Positions 7,845 through 14,944 of a DNA stretch of 47,108 nucleotides are shown here, one piece after another (the first letter of the stretch is position 1; each line of letters opens with the position of its first letter). Under the pieces are notes generated by a model. That model did not search any database. It saw only the letters and a program-made list of their open reading frames with translations, and was not told the origin of the DNA. Source of the DNA: Proteobacteria bacterium UBA4656 (GTDB lineage Bacteria > Pseudomonadota > Gammaproteobacteria > Xanthomonadales > Ahniellaceae); assembly GCA_002405525.1 (NCBI GenBank), contig DHLY01000037.1, positions 25,081-72,188 of the forward strand, in the 5' to 3' direction. The translations under genes and the position numbers were made by a program.

Positions 7845-8939
7845 ATGGAGAACAAACAAGACGGCAAGAAAACACGCGGCCGCGCCAAGGCCGCCGGGCC
7901 CGACGAACGGCAGCTGGACCTGTGGTCCGTGGGCGCGCCTGCGCCGGCACCCGCGCCGGAGACGGCGTCGAGGATTGACCCACAAGCTGATGAAGAATAT
8001 ACGGTTTCCGATCGTTCTCCGGCCTCTGCGGCGCCGCTCGTCAAGGCCGAACCGCCCCAGGCGATCGCCTCGGCCGAGCCAGCACCTGCGCCCCGGTCGA
8101 TTGTCGAAAGGAGAACGGAGAGCACCACGCCACCCGCCCCGCCGCTGGCGGTGGCCCGCATGCTGCCGCCTTCCCTCCCCGCGTCGACCCCGAAACCTTC
8201 CCCGGCGGAGGCATCAGCGGCGCAACCTGCACCGACTGCGGCGCCGGCACTGCGTGGCGTCAGCGCGCCCGCCGCGGTGGCAACGCCGGCGCCCGCGCGC
8301 TCCCGCGCCACCGCCCCGCTGGCTGGCGCCGAGCGACTGCCCCCGCTCACCCGCCGCCAGCACGACCTCCTGATCTACCTGCGCGAGCGCCGCGCCCGCG
8401 GCGACCGCGCGCCCTCGCTGGGCGAGATCTGCAAGGACCTCGGGCTCGCCTCGCGCGGCTCCCTGCACAAGCAGGTCGTGGCCCTGGTCGAAGCCGGCCT
8501 GGTCGAGGCCATGAACGGCAAGCAGCGCGGCGTGCGCCTCATGGACGCCGCCAACGACGCCGAAGGCGCCGTGCCGATGCTCGGCGCCATCGCGGCCGGC
8601 CGCCCGATCGAGGCATTGATCCGCGACGAGCTCGTCGCCCTGCCCGCCTGGCTGCGCGTGCCCGGCCCCTGCTATGCCTTGCGCGTGAAAGGCGATTCGA
8701 TGCGCGACGCCGGCATCCTCGACGGCGACGTGGTGGTGGTCGAGCAGCGCCAGCACGCCCGCAACGGCGAGACCGTGGTCGCCCTGATCGATGGCGAAGC
8801 GGCGACCTTGAAGCGCATCGAGCAGACCCCCGGCGAGGTCGTCCTGCACGCCGAGAACCCCGCCTATGTCCCGCAGCGCTACCGGCCGGAGCAGGTGGCC
8901 ATTCAGGGCGTTCTGGTGGCGGCCTTGCGGCGGTACTGA
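7845..8939 (+). CDS. LexA-like self-cleaving repressor with about 160-residue disordered N-terminal extension
   Basis: Transcriptional repressor of the LexA/S24 peptidase family, expected to be inactivated by RecA-stimulated self-cleavage. The 364-residue product is far longer than LexA (about 200). Residues 1-163 are Ala/Pro/Ser-rich and look disordered, apart from a short conserved-looking patch ERQLDLWSVG at 21-30. The winged-helix domain follows (166-234), with recognition helix near SRGSLHKQ. The cleavage site is Ala251-Gly252 (IAAGRP), the catalytic serine is Ser285 (VKGDSMRDAG) and the lysine Lys323 (AATLKRIEQ), so the protease should work. The ATG at 7845 has AGAGG 11 bases upstream. 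No recA or imuA-imuB-dnaE2 genes follow. It could be a second LexA (LexA2-like) with a local regulon; the divergent MrfAB-like pair is the obvious candidate target. Confidence 0.9.
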   Translation: MENKQDGKKTRGRAKAAGPDERQLDLWSVGAPAPAPAPETASRIDPQADEEYTVSDRSPASAAPLVKAEPPQAIASAEPAPAPRSIVERRTESTTPPAPPLAVARMLPPSLPASTPKPSPAEASAAQPAPTAAPALRGVSAPAAVATPAPARSRATAPLAGAERLPPLTRRQHDLLIYLRERRARGDRAPSLGEICKDLGLASRGSLHKQVVALVEAGLVEAMNGKQRGVRLMDAANDAEGAVPMLGAIAAGRPIEALIRDELVALPAWLRVPGPCYALRVKGDSMRDAGILDGDVVVVEQRQHARNGETVVALIDGEAATLKRIEQTPGEVVLHAENPAYVPQRYRPEQVAIQGVLVAALRRY

Positions 8940-9208
8940 CCCGAGGCACCGGCCGGACCGACTCGGCCGCCGGGAATCAGTGCGGCAACGAACTGCTGCA
9001 GAGGGCGTCCGGCGCCGCTTCGGGCTCCGGCGCGATGAGGGGCCTGACCGTCACGAGCGCCCGGTCGCAGCCCTCGCGGCGGCGTGCGCGAGGGCGGCGC
9101 CTCCGGGACCTCGGGCAAACCTGCAAGGCAGGCATGCACTTTCGAGGCTTGTCCTGTTTCGGCCATCGGCAACATTCTGGGCTCCTTTGATTCTTCCGGG
9201 AGCGGCCC

Positions 9209-10495
9209 GTGTCCTACGATCGTCCAAGGTCCAAGCGTCTTTCGATGCCTGCAATCGCCCTCGGGGCCGTCCTGCTCACCTTGCTGTTCGGCTGCGCCAC
9301 CACGCGGACTACGGCGCCATCGTCGGAACTCGTGAGCACCGGCTGGAGCGACCCGTCGGCGCTGGCGCCCGCCGCCGATTTCGACGCCTACGTCGCCGGC
9401 ATCACGGATGAGCTGCGCAACCATCGGGTGCCCTTCGATCCAACGAAGGCGGCGATCGAACTGAGCCTGGTGGCGCCCTTCCGGATACGGCCGAGCCAGG
9501 GATGCGCCTCCGGCGCGCCCCGCGGCATCGCGATCCTCGTCCACGGACTGTCCGACACTGCGTTCGCCATGCGCGACCTTGCGGTGTCGCTTTCTCGGCA
9601 GTGCCTGGAGTCGCGCGTACTGTTGCTGCCAGGACACGGTACGCGGCCGGCGGACCTGATGGTGGTCGACCACAACGACTGGCTCGATCACGTCGAGGCC
9701 GCCGTAGCGCAGGCCGGACGCGAGAGCAACTTCGTGGTGGTCGCGGGCTTCTCCCTCGGCGCCGTCCTCGCGCTCAGCGTGGCCGCCGACGCGCCCGACG
9801 ACGTCGATGCGGTAATCGGCCTGTCGCCAGCCTACCGGATCAACTCCTCCCTTCTTGCGCGCCAGGCACGATGGCTCGCTGTATTCCGTCCGTGGCTAGA
9901 CGTCGATCCGCGCGAAGAGTTCGCGCGGTACGAGGCAATGCCGACGCGCGGCATCGCCTCCACCATGGCGCTGATCGACAGCATGGATTCCCGCGTCAGG
10001 CGGCAGGGTGCGGTACGGACGCCCTGGCTGGTCGTCCAGAGCGAGGACGACGAGGTGATCGACGTCGCCAAGAACCGGCGTTTCTTCGATGCGAACGCCC
10101 GCGATCCCCGAAGCGTGCTCGTCAACTATCACTCCGACCGGGGCGAACGGAACCCCGGCGACCGCGTGATCTGGCTCCCCGCCGCCCATGACCCGTTCAG
10201 GGTGATCGGACTCTCGCACCTCGCGGTCCACATCTCACCGCAAAACCCGCACTACGGGGTCCTGGGCACCTACCGCAACTGCGGTAGCGCGCCCTTCCGC
10301 CCGGAGGACGACGTGCAGTCCTGCCGGCGGGCGGAGCAGGTCTGGTACGGCGCCGGAGGCCAGACGCCGCCTGCCGGCGTGGCCGGCGCCCGGGCGACGT
10401 TCAACCCTCACTTCACGGACCTGGAGCGGCGGATCGGCGAGTTTCTCGACCAGGCGGGCGCCCGTCGCTGGGGCGAGGGCGTGGCATCCCACTGA
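9209..10495 (+). CDS. Alpha/beta-hydrolase lipoprotein (lysophospholipase/esterase-like)
   Basis: Secreted lipid-anchored hydrolase of unknown substrate. The N-terminus has basic residues, a hydrophobic stretch and a lipobox LLFGC (Cys29), so it is probably attached to the outer membrane. The alpha/beta-hydrolase signature follows: oxyanion strand ILVHGLSD (110-116), nucleophile elbow GFSLGA (Ser182), acid in QSEDDEVID (Asp280 or Asp281) and His337 in GLSHLAVH, a complete triad in the right order. The product is 428 residues. The GTG at 9209 is chosen because GGAG lies six bases upstream; an inner ATG at 9245 would leave a shorter but still workable signal peptide. The gene stands alone, about 270 bp after the LexA-like gene, in a stretch with no other gene. 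The family resembles lysophospholipase/monoacylglycerol lipase proteins; the substrate cannot be read from sequence. Confidence 0.85.
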   Translation: MSYDRPRSKRLSMPAIALGAVLLTLLFGCATTRTTAPSSELVSTGWSDPSALAPAADFDAYVAGITDELRNHRVPFDPTKAAIELSLVAPFRIRPSQGCASGAPRGIAILVHGLSDTAFAMRDLAVSLSRQCLESRVLLLPGHGTRPADLMVVDHNDWLDHVEAAVAQAGRESNFVVVAGFSLGAVLALSVAADAPDDVDAVIGLSPAYRINSSLLARQARWLAVFRPWLDVDPREEFARYEAMPTRGIASTMALIDSMDSRVRRQGAVRTPWLVVQSEDDEVIDVAKNRRFFDANARDPRSVLVNYHSDRGERNPGDRVIWLPAAHDPFRVIGLSHLAVHISPQNPHYGVLGTYRNCGSAPFRPEDDVQSCRRAEQVWYGAGGQTPPAGVAGARATFNPHFTDLERRIGEFLDQAGARRWGEGVASH

Positions 10496-10814
10496 GAAAC
10501 GTCGTGCCGCCCCACTTCATCGCGGCAGGCATCGCACCTGCCGAGCCAGCACGCAGGCACTTCGCCGCCCTGCGGAACGGTCGCGGGCTGGCTCGGCGAC
10601 AGCACGGCCGCCGAACTGGTTCCGGCCACGACTCCCCCACCCGCGGGCCGCGCGCCGCCATCATCCAGGCGGATCGGCGTTCGGATCGGCCCGCGCACCG
10701 TGCCGAACCCGGCTCGATCGGCCGGCCGGCCAAGGATCAACGACCCACGGCAGGCCGACTCCAACGACCGTGGCACCCCGTTCCCATCCCAGACCCACCG
10801 ATCGGAGCACGTCC
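10496..10814. other. Non-coding stretch with a hairpin after the hydrolase gene
   Basis: These 319 bases hold no reading frame that I can support. A 7-bp perfect hairpin (CGGCAGG at 10523-10529, CCTGCCG at 10537-10543) begins 28 bases after the hydrolase stop and may end its message, but no T-run follows. The rest is GC-rich, with several GATCGG/GGCCGG repeats near 10670-10735. The promoter of the DUF4386-like/MDR pair is presumably here, but I cannot point to it. Confidence 0.4.
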
Positions 10815-11555
10815 ATGGCACCACCCGAGATTCCCGGCAGCGACCGGACGATTCCCCGCAGTCTTCTGTTGGCGGCCGGAGGCATCCTGCTCCTGCAGGG
10901 ACTGGGCATCTTCGCGCCGATGGCCGTGCTGGGGGGCGCGATCCAATGGCCGGACAGCCTCGACTTTCGGCCGGCGCAGATGTTGCCGCTGCTGCGCGAG
11001 CAGCTTGACAGCGTGCGGCTGGGTTATGGGCTGTATCTCGGCTACTCGCTGCTCTTCCTGGTGTCCGGGGTCCTGACCGTTCGCCTGGCGGCGCGTCCCG
11101 GCCCGCTCGGCGCGCTGGCGCTCATCGCCATCGGCGCGGCGGCGGCCTCCGCGCTCGCACGGACGATTGGCATCGTGCGCTGGCTGACGGGGAGCGCGGC
11201 CCTGGCCGAGGCCCACGCCGACCCCAGCCTGTCCGCGGAAGGCCGCGCCGCGATCGAGACCATGCAGTCCGCCATCAATGCATGGGGCGGCGCCATCGGG
11301 GAGTCACTGGGCGTCGCCGCCTTCGCCGCGATCTGGGCCGTCGCCGCCAGCCTCGTGATCCTGCGCGACCGGCGGCTGCCGGCGTGGGCGGGAGTGACGG
11401 GGCTGTTCGCCGGAGTGCTCGTGGCCCTGCCCGGTCTCGAACTGTTCGGGATCGCGCCGCCGGTCTCGATCGTGGTTTCCACGACGGGGATCCAGCTCTG
11501 GTTCATGGCCCTCGGTGTGCTGTTCGTGCGGCGCGCGCTGGAGCGGCCCGCTTGA
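10815..11555 (+). CDS. DUF4386-like integral membrane protein
   Basis: A 246-residue hydrophobic protein with about six membrane segments: near residues 15-40 (SLLLAAGGILLLQGLGIF), 65-90, 95-118, 155-180, 190-210 and 215-238. The pattern of helices and the glycine-rich first segment resemble the DUF4386 family of uncharacterised membrane proteins. No catalytic residue is evident. The ATG at 10815 has GGAG seven bases upstream. The next gene begins 17 bp after its stop and is very probably in the same operon, which links it to an NAD(P)H-dependent oxidoreductase; no function follows from this alone. The family call is moderate, since it rests on topology and general resemblance. Confidence 0.7.
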   Translation: MAPPEIPGSDRTIPRSLLLAAGGILLLQGLGIFAPMAVLGGAIQWPDSLDFRPAQMLPLLREQLDSVRLGYGLYLGYSLLFLVSGVLTVRLAARPGPLGALALIAIGAAAASALARTIGIVRWLTGSAALAEAHADPSLSAEGRAAIETMQSAINAWGGAIGESLGVAAFAAIWAVAASLVILRDRRLPAWAGVTGLFAGVLVALPGLELFGIAPPVSIVVSTTGIQLWFMALGVLFVRRALERPA

Positions 11556-11572
11556 GGGCAAGGGGCACGGGC

Positions 11573-12715
11573 GTGAGACGACTGGAACTGCGGGCCTTCG
11601 GTGCCCCGGAAGTCATCCGGCTGGTGGACGACGAAGCGCCGCCGGAGCCGGGCCCGGGCGAGGTGCGGGTCCGGGTCGAGGCGTCGAGCCTTGCCTTCAC
11701 CGACACGCTCATCCGCCGCAATCTCTATCCGGTGCTCAAGCTCCGCCTGCCCCTGACTCCGGGCTACGACTTCATCGGCCGCATCGACAGTGTGGGCCCG
11801 GGCGTGGCCCGATGGCGCGTCGGCGACCGCGTCGCCGATCTCATCCAGACCGGCGGCAACACGACCCACCTGGTGCGACCGGCCGCCACGCTGGTTGCCG
11901 TGCCGCAACGGCTCGACGCGACGCGGGCGGAACCGCTGGTCCTGAGCTATCTGACCGCACATCAGGCCCTCTTCCGCGAAGCCGAGGCCAAGCGGGGCGA
12001 CCAGGTCCTGGTCTACGGAGCCACCGGCGCCGTGGGCATGGCCGCGCTCGACCTCTGTCGGGCCTTCGGCCTGCCGGCGGTCGGCGTCGCATCGGCCCGG
12101 CGCGAGCGGATCGTGAACGGCCTGGGCGCGGCATTCGTTGCCTATGACGAACCCGATTCAGCAGGGAAACTGGACCGGCTTGCGCGCGAGCGCAAGGGCT
12201 TCAGGGTAATCATCGACGCCGCCAGAGGCGAGGCGCTCTCTTCCGTCACGTCGCGGCTCGCACCGGACGGCAGGCTCGTGGTGCTGGGCTTCAGCGCGCC
12301 ATTCCGCGACGCCCGCAGGAACGGCAGGCAGCAGCCGGGCCTGATGGCGCGGCTGGGTTTCGCCTTCGACTTCCTGCGGATCAAGTGGCTGGCCTCCCGG
12401 CCGGGCACCTCGCGGCGGATCAGCTTCTACGACATCGTGCAGCGTCGGGTCCGGCGTCCGGACGATTTCCGGGACGACCTCACCACGCTGTTCGGCCTGC
12501 TCGAGGACGGCCGCATCTCACCACGCGTGCAGACCGTGTTCAGGCTGGATGAGGCGGTCGAGGCGCATCGCCTGATCGAATCGGGCCGGGTCGTGGGCCG
12601 GCTCGTGCTCGACCTGGCATCGCCGATCGGTGACGGAGGCGGAGGCGTCGCCTATCCTCGCGCCGAATCGCGCAAGACAGCGGCGACAGCACTGCGTGAC
12701 GCCGTCCGAGGATGA
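11573..12715 (+). CDS. Medium-chain dehydrogenase/reductase (zinc-free, quinone oxidoreductase-like)
   Basis: NAD(P)H-dependent oxidoreductase of the MDR superfamily, quinone-reductase/enoyl-reductase branch. The 380 residues show the GroES-like N-domain (PPEPGPGEVRVRVEASSLAF, PGYDFIGRIDSVGPGV) and the Rossmann domain with nucleotide loop VYGATGAVG (about 147-155). The catalytic and structural zinc cysteines of alcohol dehydrogenases are absent. The end of the catalytic domain is FRLDEAVEAHRLIESGRVVGRLVLDL, as usual; about 30 extra residues of no clear fold follow. The start is GTG at 11573, with AAGGGG seven bases upstream and the family N-terminus MRRLELRAFG. It follows the membrane protein gene by 17 bp. 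The substrate is unknown; aldehyde or quinone detoxification is one possibility. Confidence 0.88.
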   Translation: MRRLELRAFGAPEVIRLVDDEAPPEPGPGEVRVRVEASSLAFTDTLIRRNLYPVLKLRLPLTPGYDFIGRIDSVGPGVARWRVGDRVADLIQTGGNTTHLVRPAATLVAVPQRLDATRAEPLVLSYLTAHQALFREAEAKRGDQVLVYGATGAVGMAALDLCRAFGLPAVGVASARRERIVNGLGAAFVAYDEPDSAGKLDRLARERKGFRVIIDAARGEALSSVTSRLAPDGRLVVLGFSAPFRDARRNGRQQPGLMARLGFAFDFLRIKWLASRPGTSRRISFYDIVQRRVRRPDDFRDDLTTLFGLLEDGRISPRVQTVFRLDEAVEAHRLIESGRVVGRLVLDLASPIGDGGGGVAYPRAESRKTAATALRDAVRG

Positions 12716-12716
12716 G

Positions 12717-12740
12717 GATGCGGCGGCCGTCTGCCGCATC
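12717..12740. terminator. Hairpin between convergent genes, possible terminator
   Basis: A perfect 8-bp stem (GATGCGGC and GCCGCATC) with an 8-base loop starts one base after the oxidoreductase stop codon. It can fold on either strand and so could end both convergent genes. There is no T-run, so a rho-independent role is doubtful. Confidence 0.35.
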
Positions 12741-12751
12741 GTCCTCACACG

Positions 12752-12793
12752 CAGGATGTGGATCGGCGCAGGATGTGAGGATGTGAGGATGTG
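12752..12793. repeat. Short direct repeats of AGGATGTG
   Basis: Four copies of AGGATGTG lie within 42 bases: 12753-12760, then three contiguous copies at 12770-12777, 12778-12785 and 12786-12793. They sit between two convergent genes. This is an 8-bp microsatellite; copy number may vary between strains. No function is evident. Confidence 0.7.
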
Positions 12794-12925
12794 GACAAGC
12801 AGTGCCGCCGAACCAGTGCTCCCGGCGGATCGATCGCGCGGACGACCGATGCACGGGAGCGGCTCCTGAGTGAAGCGCGACACCGAGGTCGGGAAAGCGC
12901 GGTGACGCGCGCTTCCGACACCCTG

Positions 12926-13774
12926 CTACCGGTCCGGGCGGCTGGACTGCTCGGCCGCACTCGCACCGGCTTCCGGCTCGACGAACTCGGGCGTCAGCGG
13001 CAGCGCAAAACGCGCCAGGCGCACGCCGGTGTCGATCTTGCCGAAGGAGGCGACGCAATTGGCCTCGCTCTTTCGCTGCGTCGACTGATCGACTCGCTCG
13101 CGGCGTCGACCATTGCCGTGGTCGCGCAGCAGGCCGCGAACGTCGCGGCCGAGGACGTCGGAAAGGGCGTAGGCGTCACCGATCCTCGATGGCGTCGCAT
13201 TGGTGGTGAAGGCGTTGGCGCCCTGCGCCCAGCGCAGGGCGAGCACATCGGAGCCGTCCGCCGTGCTGGCGACCACGTCGACGCTCAAGCCCCCCATGCC
13301 TGCCGGCCAGCGGGGTGTGAACGGCACTGGCGAGAGCACCCCCGTGACCAGGGAGACGACCGCCGAGCCACGGTTGGTCACGCCAACACCGGTAATCTCG
13401 CTCCTCAGCGCGATGTCCGCAGGCTGGTCAGCGGCGACGAGCTCGAAGAAACTGGCGCTGCGCATGCAAAGGGCACGCCCCACGCCCGCGAGGATCACGT
13501 CGCGCTCACGAGGCGAAAGGTCGGCGTCCGCACCGTCTGCGAAAGCGGGAGGCTCGATCCGCAGCGTCCTTGAACGCGCGATTGCCGCGCGGTCGATGCG
13601 TTGCTCCCGGGACGACTGGGGGCGATCACGCTCCCGATCGAGCTGCGCATCCGGCGCGATCAGGCTGCCCGGGACGCCTTTCGGCGCGGTCGCACAGGCG
13701 GACATCAAGGCTGCGCACGGCAGGATCAGTGCCGCCACAGGAAGCGGAAGGGAACGGGCCATTGCGTTGCTCAC
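12926..13774 (-). CDS. DUF3313-like lipoprotein
   Basis: A 282-residue predicted lipoprotein: signal sequence with hydrophobic VAALILPCAALMSAC and lipobox LMSAC (Cys27), so it is probably in the outer or inner membrane facing the periplasm. The body resembles the DUF3313 family of uncharacterised lipoproteins: LSPRERDVILAGVGRALC, then a beta-rich part with ITGVGVTNRGSAVVSLVTGV and a variable C-terminus. Function is unknown. GTG at 13774 gives the longest signal peptide; the ATG at 13762 (MARSLPLP) is equally plausible since neither has a clear ribosome binding site. It is convergent with the oxidoreductase gene and follows the LysR gene after about 100 bp in the same direction. Confidence 0.75.
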   Translation of the reverse strand: MSNAMARSLPLPVAALILPCAALMSACATAPKGVPGSLIAPDAQLDRERDRPQSSREQRIDRAAIARSRTLRIEPPAFADGADADLSPRERDVILAGVGRALCMRSASFFELVAADQPADIALRSEITGVGVTNRGSAVVSLVTGVLSPVPFTPRWPAGMGGLSVDVVASTADGSDVLALRWAQGANAFTTNATPSRIGDAYALSDVLGRDVRGLLRDHGNGRRRERVDQSTQRKSEANCVASFGKIDTGVRLARFALPLTPEFVEPEAGASAAEQSSRPDR

Positions 13775-13872
13775 ATGGGGAACCAGTGGCCATGTTCATC
13801 CGGCCGTCCCCCGGCTGCCATTCCCGAGAGCTGCAAGCCAGCTATACGGGGCTGGCGCATCGACGGCCCGCA

Positions 13873-14781
13873 TCACCCGTCCGCCGCCCGGCCTGCGGCC
13901 AGTTCGCGTTCCAGTTCCGACGCGAGGAAATCGAAGACCACCCTGATCGCCGGATTGCCACGGATCTCGTTGTGCACGACCAGCCAGACCGGCATGACCG
14001 GCCCCACCTCGGGCAGCACCCGGACCAGGGACGGGTCCCTCTGCGCGATGCTGTCGGTGAGGAATCCGATTCCCAGGCCCGCGCGGACCAGTTGCCACAC
14101 CACCAGCTGGTCGTCGGTTCTGACCTGGAAGTTTTCGCGAGTCGCGATGACGCCGCCCTCCGCGAACCCGCGCAGCAGTACGTCATCATCGATGAGTCCG
14201 ATCAGATCGTGCTGCAGCAGTTCCGCCGGACGAACCGGCTGGCCGCGACGCTGGAAGTAGTCGCGGGAGGCATACGCACTGACCTTGGAGACCCCGAGCC
14301 TGCGCGCGACCACACTGCCCTGCTCGGGAGCCAGCATCCGCACGGCGATGTCCGCCTCGCGCCGCAGCAGGTTCGCCACCGCGTTGGTCGACTGGATCTC
14401 GACGTGGATCTGCGGATGCACAGACCGCAGGCGCTGGACGATTTCCGGCAGGACGACGTAGGCCATCGTCTGGCTGGCACTGATCCGCACCGATCCGGAA
14501 ACGTCCTCCCGTAGGCTGTACAGGGCCCGGGCGACGGCGTGCGCGCCATCGGCCATTCTCTGGGCGTCCTCGGCAATCCGGAGCGCCACCCGAGTCGGGG
14601 ACAGGCCGCGGCCCGTCCGCTCGAACAGCGCGCATCCCAATTGGGACTCCAGCTGGGCGATGTGCCTGCCGATGGTCGGCTGGGTGGTGTGCAGGCGCTT
14701 CGATGCCCCCAGCAGGCTTCCGGCCTCCATGACCGCAAGGAATGACCGGATCAGGGTCCAGTCGAAGTCCGGTTCACTCAT
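13873..14781 (-). CDS. LysR-family transcriptional regulator
   Basis: DNA-binding regulator of 302 residues. Residues 6-65 form the LysR winged helix-turn-helix: FDWTLIRSFLAVMEAGSL, then TTQPTIGRHIAQLESQLG and ALFERTGRGL. The rest is the periplasmic-binding-protein-like effector domain, beginning SGSVRISASQTMAYVVLPEI, with LVRAGLGIGFLTDSIA near the end. LysR regulators often control a divergent gene, but here the gene upstream (mod) points the same way, so the target cannot be guessed from position. The effector is unknown. The start at 14781 gives the usual LysR length. Confidence 0.92.
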   Translation of the reverse strand: MSEPDFDWTLIRSFLAVMEAGSLLGASKRLHTTQPTIGRHIAQLESQLGCALFERTGRGLSPTRVALRIAEDAQRMADGAHAVARALYSLREDVSGSVRISASQTMAYVVLPEIVQRLRSVHPQIHVEIQSTNAVANLLRREADIAVRMLAPEQGSVVARRLGVSKVSAYASRDYFQRRGQPVRPAELLQHDLIGLIDDDVLLRGFAEGGVIATRENFQVRTDDQLVVWQLVRAGLGIGFLTDSIAQRDPSLVRVLPEVGPVMPVWLVVHNEIRGNPAIRVVFDFLASELERELAAGRAADG

Positions 14782-14853
14782 CGGGCATGTCCCTCACAAC
14801 GACCGGGCCGGCGGCTGATGACGACTGACGCACATGCAAGCAGCCTCGAAGAA

Positions 14854-14871
14854 GACTCCGCCCACGGAGTC
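14854..14871 (-). terminator. Probable terminator of the type III R-M operon
   Basis: On the minus strand GACTCCG-TGGG-CGGAGTC forms a 7-bp stem with a 4-base loop, followed by TTCTTCG. It lies about 73 bases after the mod stop codon. The T-run is short, so efficiency is uncertain. Confidence 0.45.
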
Positions 14872-14944
14872 CGTCCGCCGTGCCTCTCGTGACGGCTCTC
14901 CACCAGGAACTTCGGCTCCAGCGCGTTTGAGTCCTCGCCCCTCA

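Noticed and set aside
5032..8373. 1113-codon plus-strand frame across the MrfB/MrfA-like genes
   Set aside because: Antisense to two clear enzyme genes with intact motifs; its composition is typical of a shadow frame.
8940..9208. Possible short gene between the LexA-like and hydrolase genes
   Set aside because: Only short frames without ribosome binding sites or recognisable features; treated as intergenic. The weak CGGCCG hairpin at 8950-8969 has no T-run.
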